Source: Lentibacillus daqui (GTDB lineage: Bacteria > Bacillota > Bacilli > Bacillales > Amphibacillaceae). From it: a stretch of DNA of 64,000 nucleotides. The stretch is from positions 3,038,001-3,102,000 of the forward strand of contig NZ_CP114176.1 in NCBI RefSeq assembly GCF_027186265.1, read 5' to 3'. The translations under genes were made by a program, and so were the position numbers. Below are positions 25,983-35,709 of this stretch, in pieces (position 1 is the stretch's first letter; the number at the start of each line of letters is the position of its first letter). Under the pieces are notes generated by a model. That model was not told the DNA's origin. It saw only the letters and a program-made list of their open reading frames with translations, and did no database searches.

Positions 25983-27299
25983 TTATTTCATAGATTCACT
26001 TCCCGCAAGCGCACTTCCTTTTACATAGAAACCATGCAGGTTAAGGATAAATTCACTAAACATGGAATTTGACCAGGCAAACCATGGTCTTGTGAAGGTT
26101 TCAGGGCTGTCTACATGGAATCCTTCATGCATGAAATTTGTGTTACCATCTGTCTTTTTAAATAGCTGCAAAATAGCCGATTTTTCTTCCACTGTCTGTG
26201 CCGTCATCCCTTGTATGGCAAGCGCAATATGCCAAATGTAATTTTCGGGAGTATGCGGGCTGCCAATTCCCCGAGCAGTTTTTCCACGGTAATAGTAAGG
26301 ATTGTCATCGCTTAATAAAAACTCTCTTGTATTCTGATAAACAGGGTCGTCCGGCTCACAGTAGCCTAAATAGGGAATCGATAGTAGAGATGGTACATTC
26401 GCGTCATCCATCAGGTTATAGTTGCCATGTCCATCTGTTTCATAGGCATAGATCGTTCCATATGTCGGATGTTCCACTTTGCCGTATGTTTCTATCCCTT
26501 CCTGAATTTCTTTTGCCAATTCAGAAGCCTTTTCCGCTAATTTCTCATCACAAAGCATTTCAATAGCAATTTCTGATAATTGTTGAAGCACTACTACAGC
26601 GAACATATTGGCAGGAATTAAATATCCGTACTGGCAGGCGTCATCACTAGGCCTAAACCCAGACCAGGTCATTCCGGTATAACCAACAGGAGACCCCTTT
26701 CCATCATGTGATAGTGTATCCTGTGGTGGGCAATTGTCGCGAATAAAATAATAATCCGAATCATGCCCATGATGCTGTTCTACCTTCCATGTTTTGATAA
26801 TTTTCTCCATTGCACTGATAAAGCACTGATTAAATGGACTAGTTCTTCCAGTCGATTTCCAAAATAAATAGGCAAGCTGTATTGGATAACATAATGAATC
26901 CACTTCATATTTACGTTCCCATTCCAAAGGGGTCATCGCTGTTTCATCATCATGATAGTGATTCCCATTCGATTCTTGATTAAATGCATTGGCATAGGGG
27001 TCATGGTTGATATATAACATATGCCGCTGAATTACCCCTTCAATGATATCAGCCATATACTCATCCTCTTCTGCCAAGATTAAATATGGTCTAACCTGCG
27101 CCGCTGAATCACGCAACCACATGGCCGGAATATCTCCTGTAATGACGAATATTGTTCCATCGTCCTGCGGCTTTAGCGTTGTTTCATACGTATTAGCAAA
27201 ACAATTCGCAAACATAGACTGAACCTTGGGTTCATCTGCATAAACCTTATCTATCCTCTCTATCAATTGCTTCATGGATCCGGGTAACTCATTACGCAT
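25983..27299 (-). CDS. GH125 exo-alpha-1,6-mannosidase (metal-independent)
   Basis: A 438-residue inverting exo-alpha-1,6-mannosidase of family GH125, closely resembling the S. pneumoniae and C. perfringens enzymes. Shared segments include TGDIPAMWLRDSAAQVRPYL, WERKYEVDSLCYPIQLAYL, TGMTWSGFRPSDDACQY and FMHEGFHVDSPETF, which hold the catalytic acidic residues and the substrate-binding RPSDD loop. No signal peptide, so it acts on imported oligosaccharides. ATG at 27299 follows GGGAG and matches the family N-terminus; the frame stays open from a TTG at 27356. It follows the GH38 gene by 75 bases, the same pairing as in the pneumococcal N-glycan locus. It removes alpha-1,6-mannose from the trimmed N-glycan core. 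Confidence 0.93.
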   Translation of the reverse strand: MRNELPGSMKQLIERIDKVYADEPKVQSMFANCFANTYETTLKPQDDGTIFVITGDIPAMWLRDSAAQVRPYLILAEEDEYMADIIEGVIQRHMLYINHDPYANAFNQESNGNHYHDDETAMTPLEWERKYEVDSLCYPIQLAYLFWKSTGRTSPFNQCFISAMEKIIKTWKVEQHHGHDSDYYFIRDNCPPQDTLSHDGKGSPVGYTGMTWSGFRPSDDACQYGYLIPANMFAVVVLQQLSEIAIEMLCDEKLAEKASELAKEIQEGIETYGKVEHPTYGTIYAYETDGHGNYNLMDDANVPSLLSIPYLGYCEPDDPVYQNTREFLLSDDNPYYYRGKTARGIGSPHTPENYIWHIALAIQGMTAQTVEEKSAILQLFKKTDGNTNFMHEGFHVDSPETFTRPWFAWSNSMFSEFILNLHGFYVKGSALAGSESMK

Positions 27300-27374
27300 G
27301 TAAGCTACACTCCCTTTATCTGTAAAAGCGTATGCGCAATTGCCATCAAACAGCAAACTGCGCCCACAATATTA

Positions 27375-30098
27375 TTATTTTTTCAATCCAATGGTTGTAA
27401 TCTCATATTTCTTCACCGGTAGTTTTACGCCCTCATTCACTTCCCAAATTGGCATCCTTTTTTCTTCGATAATATTACTTTGGTAAACTTCCTGGATACC
27501 ATTCGGGACACGTAAATCAAGTATTGTTTCCCTATCCGTGATGTTGAACCAACGTAACATAACATCCGTAGATGACAAAGCAACCTTCATGGATGAAAAG
27601 ACTAATCTATTTGAGATAATGTTTTGTTCGATAAACGAATAGACTGGTGGCACATCTGCTTTTTGTATGTTTACTTGCTTTACGGACCATGGTACCTGAT
27701 ACTGATAGGCATCCTGATAAGATTTTAACCTTGATTCCTTCCCTTGGTGCGGAATAATTTTAAATGAGACTGTATGATCACCCAAACACTGGGCCTCTGG
27801 AGTTGGGAAGTACCCCCAATCGCCGAGTTCTCCAACTGATCGCAACAACGTTAGTGCAATTGTCTGCCGTCCATCTCGTAACAGTTCATATTCTGTCAAT
27901 CCGTGATTGGCTATCGTTAATCCTGCCGTTTCATCTCCTGCATCAACAAATGCCTGTTGATGTTGCGAATAATCCGGGTTTGTCCAGCCATCTGCGGGCA
28001 CATTCGTCCGGTTTGCTACTTCAAAAACGGAATCAGCAGCATGTGTAGAGCTGCTTAGATCCGTAGGAAACAACACGCGAAGTCGGTGATCCTTTGACCG
28101 ATTATAAAAACTTGTTTCCACCTCCACACCATTGCTATCCCTAGTTAAAGTAACCATTGTGGTTATCCGAAATGGTATTTTTTCAGTTGAGCGTTCTGCT
28201 TTTCTTTCTGTAAACACGACAAGCTCTTGCTGTTCCTGCTCCAGTAATGGTGTAGCACTTGCTGGAAGCTCCCAATCATGAGAAATCTGATAAGTCGCCT
28301 GGAATGATGTGTTTGTAACAAGTTTAACCTTGGCTGAAACATGCTTTGTTGTTAACGCAGTATCATTGGTTGGTTGTTTGTACATATATTCATTCCCGAT
28401 ATCTCCAGTATCTTCATATACACATATATCGTGATAGACATGTCCATTCACTTTATCCGTTAAAATAAGAGATCCATTATCTTCTATCTGCACATGTACA
28501 TGATCATTTTCCATTACCTTATCACCCGTAATAAGTGTTTGACCAAGTTCTGCACGGCTATCAGTCCCCGTAATACAGGCATAAGTTTTCAGCCCTAATG
28601 CCGGTACATCCTTTGCCTGAAAGGTAATCTTTATTCTTCGTGACATATATGGTTGACGGAAACGATCCTTAGGTAAATCATAGTCAAATTGGATCCCTAA
28701 ATCTTCTACCTGACAATCAAAGGTATTACCTTCAGCATCAACAATTACTTTATCTCCCAAAGGAAACGTTTTTAACTGGTCTTTTATAACCCCGGCAGCA
28801 AAATATTCCCGTTTTACATCGAGTACAACACTGATAATGCCAGTGCGATTCTGCCCCGTTGTATTAAATACGGTAAATGGCAGTGTGTCTTTCCCATATT
28901 TTTCAAAAATAGTTGTATCCACATGTGCTTGGATGTATGAAAGACTATCGTCCACAAGTGATTGCGTAACATCCTTACTTTTGGCAAAGCGTGTTACCAT
29001 TTCCCGATGAACTTCATCAACACTACAGCCACATATACTATCATGTGGATGGTTTTGCATTAACGTTTTCCAAGCATATTCAAATAAATCCCGGTCATAA
29101 TCAGCACCAAGCATATAGGCAAATGTTGCTAAAGGTTCAGCCACTTTTTCTAAAAGCGTTTCACCTAAGTAGTTCATTTGTTTCAAATACAACCTGGAAG
29201 ATGCGGTGTTCACCAGTGTTCCCCATCCATCTGTTTGTTGACTACGCAGTTCTCCATCAATTGTTTTTAGATCGTCGGGTAAACTAGATTTCAAATCATT
29301 TACATAAGCATTAAAATTTGAGTGAACAAACGTAATTTCTGGAAATAACCTTTCTGCCGTTTGAATTGCTTCCGGCAGATCTGTTTGGATTGGCTGATGA
29401 TCACAACCATTCATCATTAGCATGTTTGGTGTTGCTGCATATTTTTCCATGGAGGCTAACCGATCATCCCAATAAATCTTCGCTTCTTTGGTATTTACCG
29501 GTATTTCATTTCCGTTGCAATACCAATTCGCAAATAGCATACCAAGTACTGTTGATCCATCTGGGGAACGCCAGACCATTTCTGAATATGGGGTCTCAAA
29601 AACATCTGTATCGGCAACCATGTTATTAAATCCCGTCGGCTTAACCCCTCGGCCAAAGACCGCATGGCCGATTCCCGCCTGACGTAAAATTTGCGGAGCT
29701 TGACCAATATTACCGAACGAATCAGGAAAATATCCAACCTTCGCCAAACTGCCCCATGCTTTGGCATCTTTCATGCCATATTGGAGATTACGGATATTTA
29801 CTTCCCCACTTGTTAAAAACTCATCCTGTAATATATACCATGGTCCAATTTGCAATCTACCGTCATTAATCAATTGTTGTACTTTGTCACGCATCTCCGG
29901 GCGTACTTGCAAATAGTCATCAAGTATAATCGTTTGCCCATCCAGGTGGAAACTTCTATAGTCTAATTGCTGCTCCAGTGTCTCTATCAATTGATCCATT
30001 AATTTGATCAATCCAACATGGTGCTTCTCATATGGTAAATACCATTCCCGATCCCAGTGCGTATGGGAAATAATGTGAACCGTTTTTTTATTGCTCAT
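27375..30098 (-). CDS. GH38 alpha-mannosidase
   Basis: A 907-residue zinc-dependent retaining alpha-mannosidase of family GH38, cytosolic. The zinc-binding start VHIISHTHWDREWYLP, the nucleophile aspartate in GYFPDSFGNIGQAPQ and the second zinc site in NHPHDSICGCSVDEVH are all present. The catalytic domain (about 1-290), three-helix segment and large C-terminal beta-domains match the family in length. ATG at 30098 follows AGGAGG by seven bases; the frame to 30188 overlaps the ROK gene and is not needed. It removes alpha-1,3- (and possibly alpha-1,2-) linked mannose from imported N-glycan fragments, working with the GH125 enzyme. The ROK kinase stop is 19 bases upstream. Confidence 0.95.
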   Translation of the reverse strand: MSNKKTVHIISHTHWDREWYLPYEKHHVGLIKLMDQLIETLEQQLDYRSFHLDGQTIILDDYLQVRPEMRDKVQQLINDGRLQIGPWYILQDEFLTSGEVNIRNLQYGMKDAKAWGSLAKVGYFPDSFGNIGQAPQILRQAGIGHAVFGRGVKPTGFNNMVADTDVFETPYSEMVWRSPDGSTVLGMLFANWYCNGNEIPVNTKEAKIYWDDRLASMEKYAATPNMLMMNGCDHQPIQTDLPEAIQTAERLFPEITFVHSNFNAYVNDLKSSLPDDLKTIDGELRSQQTDGWGTLVNTASSRLYLKQMNYLGETLLEKVAEPLATFAYMLGADYDRDLFEYAWKTLMQNHPHDSICGCSVDEVHREMVTRFAKSKDVTQSLVDDSLSYIQAHVDTTIFEKYGKDTLPFTVFNTTGQNRTGIISVVLDVKREYFAAGVIKDQLKTFPLGDKVIVDAEGNTFDCQVEDLGIQFDYDLPKDRFRQPYMSRRIKITFQAKDVPALGLKTYACITGTDSRAELGQTLITGDKVMENDHVHVQIEDNGSLILTDKVNGHVYHDICVYEDTGDIGNEYMYKQPTNDTALTTKHVSAKVKLVTNTSFQATYQISHDWELPASATPLLEQEQQELVVFTERKAERSTEKIPFRITTMVTLTRDSNGVEVETSFYNRSKDHRLRVLFPTDLSSSTHAADSVFEVANRTNVPADGWTNPDYSQHQQAFVDAGDETAGLTIANHGLTEYELLRDGRQTIALTLLRSVGELGDWGYFPTPEAQCLGDHTVSFKIIPHQGKESRLKSYQDAYQYQVPWSVKQVNIQKADVPPVYSFIEQNIISNRLVFSSMKVALSSTDVMLRWFNITDRETILDLRVPNGIQEVYQSNIIEEKRMPIWEVNEGVKLPVKKYEITTIGLKK

Positions 30099-30117
30099 TG
30101 CTAATCCTCCTAACCAT

Positions 30118-31032
30118 TTATGTCGTTTCAAACCATAAGGACGCGGCACCAATGACTCCGGCATTCTGCTCCAATTCTGCTGGAACAATTTTTGTCTTAC
30201 GTCCTTTTGGATTTAACGCATATGTACTTACATACTTCTGAACAGCTGTAAATAATGGCTGCCCAACTTTGGATACCCCACCGCCCATGACGATAATTTC
30301 AGTATCAAATGTATTCACTAACGTAACACAGGCTGCACCAAGGAATTGAAACACACGATCAATATAGGTAACAATTTTAGGGTCATTCTGATAGTACAGT
30401 TGAAAAACGTGTTCCGAGGAGATTGTCCTACCGACTAATTTCGATCCCTGTTTAGCGATTGCTGTACCTGATGCAATAGCTTCAAGACAACCCCATTGAC
30501 CACATGTACATCGACCAAATGACGGATCCATTACCATATGGCCTATGTCACCAGCATTTCCGTTTTGTCCGTGCAACAATTTTCCATCTGTAATGATACC
30601 AACACCGATGCCGGTGCTCACCGTCATATAAATAACATGGTCACACTGACGCCCTGCACCCAACCATTTCTCTGCAAGAGTGGCAGCATTTGCATCATTT
30701 TCCAATCTGACCGGATAGGATAATTCCTCCTCGACCGATTCCTTTATTGGAACATCCCGCCATGACGGCAAATTGGGCGGGCAGATAATCACCCCATTTT
30801 TGCTGTCAAGTGGACCTGGAGAACCGATACCAATTCCCAAAATTGCCTCATGTGGAACCTCTGCCTGAGCAATCACTATTTGAATTTCCTTTATAATGCT
30901 TTGTATCATTTGTTCAGGAAAAATTGTAGTGTCCGTTGGTATAATATTCTGTTTTACAACGACTCCTGTTTCATTCACAATTGCAACCGCAACTTTCGTA
31001 CCACCAATATCAACACCAATAGAATACTTCAT
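30118..31032 (-). CDS. ROK-family hexokinase (mannose/GlcNAc/glucose kinase)
   Basis: A 304-residue ROK kinase with the complete motif set: SIGVDIGGTKVAVAIV (ATP loop), RLENDANAATLAEKWLG (catalytic aspartate), MTVSTGIGVGIITDG (second phosphate loop) and the zinc site RCTCGQWGCLEAIASG with its histidine in AGDIGHMV. It should phosphorylate a free hexose released by the mannosidases, most likely mannose or GlcNAc, so that it enters glycolysis or amino-sugar metabolism. ATG follows GGAAGAGAG. It lies between the ABC permease and GH38 genes in one long operon. S. pneumoniae has a ROK gene at the equivalent place. Confidence 0.88.
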   Translation of the reverse strand: MKYSIGVDIGGTKVAVAIVNETGVVVKQNIIPTDTTIFPEQMIQSIIKEIQIVIAQAEVPHEAILGIGIGSPGPLDSKNGVIICPPNLPSWRDVPIKESVEEELSYPVRLENDANAATLAEKWLGAGRQCDHVIYMTVSTGIGVGIITDGKLLHGQNGNAGDIGHMVMDPSFGRCTCGQWGCLEAIASGTAIAKQGSKLVGRTISSEHVFQLYYQNDPKIVTYIDRVFQFLGAACVTLVNTFDTEIIVMGGGVSKVGQPLFTAVQKYVSTYALNPKGRKTKIVPAELEQNAGVIGAASLWFETT

Positions 31033-31080
31033 TATCTCTCTTCCCTTTCACATGCCATTTATTGACCACACTTTCCTTGT

Positions 31081-31908
31081 TTACCCTTTAGAGGCACCTC
31101 CAAGGCTGAACCCTTTTGACATATACCGTTGGCCAATAAAATACAAGATAACAACCGGTATCGTGTAGATGAAGGAAAAAGCCGCTAATTGTCCATAGAA
31201 GACCATGCCGTGATTTCCGAAAAACTGAAAAATGGTTACTGATGCAGGAAGCTTTTCAGTTGTTTGAATTAAAATAAACGGTACGAAAAAGTTCCCCCAA
31301 CTGTTTGTAAAGGTGAAAATTAATACAGTAAATATTCCTGGTGCCATTAAAGGTGCTACAACCTTTCTAAGGCCGACTAATACGGAAGCACCGTCGATCC
31401 ACGCTGATTCTTCCAATGTCATTGGCACGGAATCAATAAAGTTCTTCATCAGCCAAATTCCATACGGCAATCCCGATGCTGCCAAAAAAAACATGGTTGC
31501 AACTAATGAATCGTTCAGATTAAAAAATACAAACAATTGATACACGGGAACCATAATCGCTGTCATTGGCAAACCAGACATGAACAAAATGGTCAGGATG
31601 ATGGAATTTTTATGTTTTATATGATAGCGTGATAGCGGATACGCTGCCAATGCTGAAACAATCACTAGAACAACAGAAGAAATAACTGATAGTAAAATTC
31701 CAATCACAAAGGATCGCAATATTTCCGGGTCAGTTAACACATTTGTCCAGTTCTCCACGGAAAAGTTCTCAGGCCATTTAACCGATAATGTTGCCTCTGA
31801 ATCAAAAGAAGCAAAAACCATCCATAACAGCGGAATAAAAAACATAATTCCGATGATGGAAAGGATAATATAAGGCAGTGCTTTTTGTATGTGTTTTTTA
31901 CTGGTCAT
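31081..31908 (-). CDS. Carbohydrate ABC transporter permease (MalG/NgtP2-like)
   Basis: A 275-residue inner-membrane permease with six predicted helices. The EAA loop that contacts the ATPase is visible as LEESAWIDGASVLVGLRKVVAPLMAPG. It pairs with the permease encoded just upstream (14-base gap) to carry oligosaccharides delivered by the binding lipoprotein. No ATP-binding subunit is encoded in the cluster, so a shared MsmK/UgpC-type ATPase elsewhere is expected, as in pneumococcal N-glycan uptake. Confidence 0.9.
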   Translation of the reverse strand: MTSKKHIQKALPYIILSIIGIMFFIPLLWMVFASFDSEATLSVKWPENFSVENWTNVLTDPEILRSFVIGILLSVISSVVLVIVSALAAYPLSRYHIKHKNSIILTILFMSGLPMTAIMVPVYQLFVFFNLNDSLVATMFFLAASGLPYGIWLMKNFIDSVPMTLEESAWIDGASVLVGLRKVVAPLMAPGIFTVLIFTFTNSWGNFFVPFILIQTTEKLPASVTIFQFFGNHGMVFYGQLAAFSFIYTIPVVILYFIGQRYMSKGFSLGGASKG

Positions 31909-31921
31909 GTTTATCCCTCTT

Positions 31922-32809
31922 TTACGAATCAGTTTTCAAAAAGCGAATATAAAGCAGGCTTAAAAGTATTCCAAACACCAACAGAACTAAAGAAATGGCA
32001 GTGCCATAACCGATTTGGTAATTCACAAATGCTTCTTTATACATGAATACTGGCAAAGTGTTCGTTTTTTCCCCAGGTCCGCCTCCAGTCAGAGCATAAA
32101 TTAACGTGAAAACACCTAGTGTCTGTAAAGTCACCAATGCCATATTGGTAACTGTCGCTCCTTTGATAATCGGCAAGGTGACCCGCCATAGTCTTTGCCA
32201 TGCGCTTGCTCCATCGATTTTGGCTGCTTCCTCTACTTCTTCTGGTACGTCATCCAGTGCTGCCTGATACATTAACATGGAAAATGCTGCACCATGCCAA
32301 ATGTTAACAAAGATAACGCTAATTAAAGGAAAATCCAGTAACCAGGCAATTGGTTTAATTCCTGCAAATCCAAGCATGGTATTCAATGTACCGTCATCAC
32401 TTAAAAAAGCAAACCAAACAAATGCCACTACAACTTCCGGCGTGATCCAACCGGCAAGCACAAGCAGGCCAATAATCCTTCTGAAAGGACGTGCTTTTCT
32501 CTTCATCAAAAAGGCGACAAGAAAACCAATTACTTGTTGTCCCACGACAGCTGAAGCAATCAAAAATATAATGGTAGTGATCAAACTGGTTTTAAAACTT
32601 GGGTCCTTAAACATTCTTACAAAGTTATCAAACCCCACAAACTCGGTATTACTTGCTGCTGCACCTGTCAAAGCCATATTGGTAAATGAAAAATAAAACG
32701 TCATTAAAATGGGGCCTAAAACAAACAGCAATAATAAAACAATCGCTGGCAAACCAAAGAAAAACGTGCGTAAATATAAGTTTCCATTTAGGGATTTGCT
32801 TTTACTCAA
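31922..32809 (-). CDS. Carbohydrate ABC transporter permease (MalF/NgtP1-like)
   Basis: A 295-residue permease with six membrane segments. The EAA loop is VPEEVEEAAKIDGASAWQRLWRVTLP, and the segment GGGPGEKTNTLPVFMYKEAF is typical of the sugar-permease (MalF) partner. TTG at 32809 is the preferred start because AAAGAGGTG lies about seven bases upstream; the ATG at 32839 overlaps the binding site and adds residues not seen in the family. It lies between the binding protein gene and the second permease. Confidence 0.9.
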   Translation of the reverse strand: MSKSKSLNGNLYLRTFFFGLPAIVLLLLFVLGPILMTFYFSFTNMALTGAAASNTEFVGFDNFVRMFKDPSFKTSLITTIIFLIASAVVGQQVIGFLVAFLMKRKARPFRRIIGLLVLAGWITPEVVVAFVWFAFLSDDGTLNTMLGFAGIKPIAWLLDFPLISVIFVNIWHGAAFSMLMYQAALDDVPEEVEEAAKIDGASAWQRLWRVTLPIIKGATVTNMALVTLQTLGVFTLIYALTGGGPGEKTNTLPVFMYKEAFVNYQIGYGTAISLVLLVFGILLSLLYIRFLKTDS

Positions 32810-32869
32810 GATTAGACACCTCTTTAGTAAGGCCACCAAACCAAGGTGTTGATGGCCCTTTATCTGGAA

Positions 32870-34207
32870 TTATTTTGTCGTTGTATTTTCTTTATCAACG
32901 TTTCGCTGTGTATCTTCTGCAAATTTATCCATTGCCTTTTCAGGTGTTAAATTACCCGTTGCTACTGATTCAACAGCAGCTTGAATATTGGAAGAAACTG
33001 CTGGATAATCATCATACGTTGGACGGTAATTGGTGAATTCCAAGAAATCCGTCATCTTTTTTTGGTACTTAAGATTTTGGTATTCATCCAGCTCAGCGAT
33101 ATCCTTTCTTGGTGTTAACTGTGAACCATACCGCAGATTATCTTTACTAGTTGCCAGTTTAATAAATTCTTTTGCAAGGTCCTTATTATGGGCTTTAGCA
33201 GGGACAGCAAGTGTCCATCCACCTGATACGGTTACATGACCTGGGTCTTGACCATTTTCCGTTGGCATAGGTGCAATATCAATGTTGTCTTCCCATTCCG
33301 GCCAAGGTGCATTTCCGTCTTCTTGCCAGTTACCCGGCAGCCAGCTACCATCAAGTGCAATACCAACTTCTCCTTTTGGCATTAACTCTGTTGCTACTTT
33401 TGCACCAGCCTGGCCGGTAATTCCCCAGCTCAAGCTAGGCCCCAAATCATTAGCAAATACATTGTGCACAAAGTTTAAGGAATTTAAGAAACCATCACTT
33501 TTCACAACCCACTTATCACTGTCTTCATCATATAAATCATTGTCTGTACCATTTAAAAGCACGAGAAATGTTTGCATTGTTGTGCCTTCTCCCATTGCCT
33601 TACCGGCGTTTAACCAGATTGGAACTTCAACTTTTCCTTTAAGCTTCTTGGCAGCATCTAATACATCATCCCATGTTTTGGGCTCCCAGGGCACATCGAT
33701 TCCTGCTTTTGCCAAAACCTTTTTATTGTACCAAAGACCGCGTACGTCGGTCGAGACAGGAGCCCCATATGTGTTGTCACCCTCTCCCTTCATACCGTCT
33801 TTTACCTGATCGTAAAACTGATCCCAATCATCCCAATTATTCACATCATCTGTCAGCGGTTCCAAATATCCTGCAGTCGAATCTGCATGAATATCATTGG
33901 AGTCCTCCATCACAATATCTGGTGCGGTATCCTCTGTTTTCATCATGAGAATTTTTTTACTTGAATAGTCACCTTCGTTACTTTGAACCGGTGTAATTTT
34001 GACCTTTACCCCATCGTGTTCTTTTTCAAATTGATCCTTCACCTTATTCATCCATGATTCAAAGGCATCATCGGGGGCCTGATAAATCAATTCCAGTGTA
34101 TTATCTGAGTTGGCGTTGTCACTAGAACTACCACATGCAGATAACATAGCGAACGATACTATGACAATAAACAACAATACAATATTTCTACTTAGTGACT
34201 TCATCAT
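32870..34207 (-). CDS. Extracellular sugar-binding lipoprotein (ABC family 1)
   Basis: A 445-residue solute-binding protein. Residues 1-25 form a lipoprotein signal with the lipobox LSAC, so the mature protein is anchored to the outer face of the membrane. The chain shows the family 1 pattern (KVLAKAGIDVPWEPKTWDDV, VGIALDGSWLPGNW, VTVSGGWTLAVPAKAHNKDL). The ATG at 34207 follows GAAGGAGGAG. It is the first structural gene after the ROK repressor and supplies the specificity of the importer. N-glycan fragments such as Man(n)GlcNAc are the likely cargo, inferred from the linked mannosidases. Confidence 0.9.
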   Translation of the reverse strand: MMKSLSRNIVLLFIVIVSFAMLSACGSSSDNANSDNTLELIYQAPDDAFESWMNKVKDQFEKEHDGVKVKITPVQSNEGDYSSKKILMMKTEDTAPDIVMEDSNDIHADSTAGYLEPLTDDVNNWDDWDQFYDQVKDGMKGEGDNTYGAPVSTDVRGLWYNKKVLAKAGIDVPWEPKTWDDVLDAAKKLKGKVEVPIWLNAGKAMGEGTTMQTFLVLLNGTDNDLYDEDSDKWVVKSDGFLNSLNFVHNVFANDLGPSLSWGITGQAGAKVATELMPKGEVGIALDGSWLPGNWQEDGNAPWPEWEDNIDIAPMPTENGQDPGHVTVSGGWTLAVPAKAHNKDLAKEFIKLATSKDNLRYGSQLTPRKDIAELDEYQNLKYQKKMTDFLEFTNYRPTYDDYPAVSSNIQAAVESVATGNLTPEKAMDKFAEDTQRNVDKENTTTK

Positions 34208-34299
34208 AAACTTTCTCCTCCTTCATGTTTAAAATATGGGAAATCGGGCTAAAAAAATATGCGATTGCGCCCACCACCTCCTCAAATAAGGTTAGCAAC

Positions 34300-35532
34300 T
34301 TATTTTTGAATAATCGCTTCTTCAGGTGAATCAAATAACCTTTGCTGTATGATTGCAGCTGCGCCGATTAAAGTAGATTGAAAACCAAAACTGGATTTCG
34401 TAAATGTAATGTCCGTTGCATAAGCCGAGAATGAGCGGGATTTTGCAATTTCTTCAGCTACCTGGATAATCTCCGGAAATAAATCAACGATTTGTCCTCC
34501 AAAGATGACCTTGGATGGGGCAAAAAAATTTATTGCATTTGCTACACCAATGCCCAAATAGCGACCAGTTTCATTTAAAATTTCTTTTGCAAGTGGATCC
34601 CCCTTCCTTCCATGGCCAATAATCGTCTCCAAAGTAAGGTCGTCTTCGTTCTTTAAATAAACATCCGTTAAGGTACTTGAAACTCCCCTATGAATCTCTT
34701 TTTTCACTCTTTTAATTATAGAAATCCCGGAAGCCATCGCCTCTAAACAACCAAAGTTTCCGCAATTACATCTTGGCCCATCAATATCAATGGAAACATG
34801 ACCAATTTCACCTGCCCCGTTTTTAAAGCCCCGATAAATTCTTGAGTCGATGATGACTCCGCCACCGATACCTTGGTCTGCAAATATATATAGAATGTTT
34901 TCGGTCATATGAGCAACCCCAAACCATTGCTCCGCCAATGCGGCTGCATTCGCATCCTTTTCTAAAACAGTTACTAGATGATAGCGTTCTTCCAGCAAAT
35001 GTTTGATATTGACATTCTTCGTACCTTGTAAGTTTGGAGGTGATAAAAGCCTGCCATCTCCTTCATCGATTGGTCCGGGTGCTGATACACCGATACCAAC
35101 AATTTTTGATGTGTTTACATCAGCTTGAGCTAATAATCCATCAACTCCTTTGTAAACCTTTTCTATTAGTGGCGTATTTTGATCACCAATCATTGGTACA
35201 TCACAACGAGAAAAAATGTCCGCTTTCAGGTTGACTAATGCAGCTGAAATCCCAGTTACACCAATGGCAAGTGCAATGACATAAAAGTTATTCCAATTAA
35301 TTTCATATAATACTGGTCTTCTTCCACCGTTAGATTTGCCATAACCAGCTAATTTAATTGCCTCGGTTTCAAGTAATTCAGATGTTATATTCCCAATAGT
35401 GGCAAAGGTCAAGTCAACCTTTGCAGAAATCTCTGCTTTTGAAACGGGACCATATTTATGTATTATCTTTAGTACTAAAGAACGGTTGATTTGCTTTATT
35501 CGATCCGTATTACCAGCTTCGGCTTTTTGCAT
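34300..35532 (-). CDS. ROK-family transcriptional repressor (NagC/XylR type)
   Basis: A 410-residue repressor with an N-terminal winged helix (NRSLVLKIIHKYGPVSKAEI, then VDLTFATIGNITSELLE) followed by a ROK sugar-binding domain: GIGVSAPGPIDEGDGR, LEKDANAAALAEQW, ADQGIGGGVIIDS and the zinc motif RCNCGNFGCLEAMASG. It senses a sugar or sugar phosphate and releases DNA when bound. ATG at 35532 lies eight bases after AGGAGG; a GTG at 35541 is less likely. It heads the importer/mannosidase operon and a candidate operator sits in its own leader (35646-35671), suggesting autorepression of the whole unit. Confidence 0.9.
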   Translation of the reverse strand: MQKAEAGNTDRIKQINRSLVLKIIHKYGPVSKAEISAKVDLTFATIGNITSELLETEAIKLAGYGKSNGGRRPVLYEINWNNFYVIALAIGVTGISAALVNLKADIFSRCDVPMIGDQNTPLIEKVYKGVDGLLAQADVNTSKIVGIGVSAPGPIDEGDGRLLSPPNLQGTKNVNIKHLLEERYHLVTVLEKDANAAALAEQWFGVAHMTENILYIFADQGIGGGVIIDSRIYRGFKNGAGEIGHVSIDIDGPRCNCGNFGCLEAMASGISIIKRVKKEIHRGVSSTLTDVYLKNEDDLTLETIIGHGRKGDPLAKEILNETGRYLGIGVANAINFFAPSKVIFGGQIVDLFPEIIQVAEEIAKSRSFSAYATDITFTKSSFGFQSTLIGAAAIIQQRLFDSPEEAIIQK

Positions 35533-35586
35533 TTCATCCACCTCCTATCCTTTAACTTCTTAAATCAAATATAACAACATAAGATA

Positions 35587-35601
35587 AAAAAGCGATTTCA
35601 A
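35587..35601 (-). promoter_or_regulatory. cre-like CcpA site in the N-glycan operon leader
   Basis: TTGAAATCGCTTTTT on the minus strand matches the catabolite-responsive element consensus WTGNAANCGNWNNCW at all but one fixed position. It lies in the untranslated leader between the promoter and the repressor gene, where bound CcpA could block transcription. Confidence 0.4.
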
Positions 35602-35645
35602 AACATAAAAAAACTAAGTTCACGGAACACAACAAAGGTTATCGC

Positions 35646-35671
35646 GAAACTAATTAAAACTAATTTAATAA
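35646..35671 (-). promoter_or_regulatory. Candidate ROK repressor operator
   Basis: On the minus strand the sequence contains two direct ATTAGTTT units eleven bases apart (ATTAGTTTTAATTAGTTT), the half-site type bound by XylR-like ROK repressors. It lies just downstream of the predicted start of transcription, in the leader of the repressor gene. Confidence 0.4.
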
Positions 35672-35680
35672 GTTGTTCAA

Positions 35681-35709
35681 ATTATATCACGATTATAATT
35701 TTACGTAAA
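35681..35709 (-). promoter_or_regulatory. Sigma-A-type promoter of the N-glycan operon
   Basis: Minus-strand TTTACG (35704-35709) and TATAAT (35681-35686) are separated by exactly 17 bases. The perfect -10 box and spacing, followed by the operator-like repeats and a 140-base leader, make this the best promoter for the repressor and the genes behind it. Confidence 0.5.
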
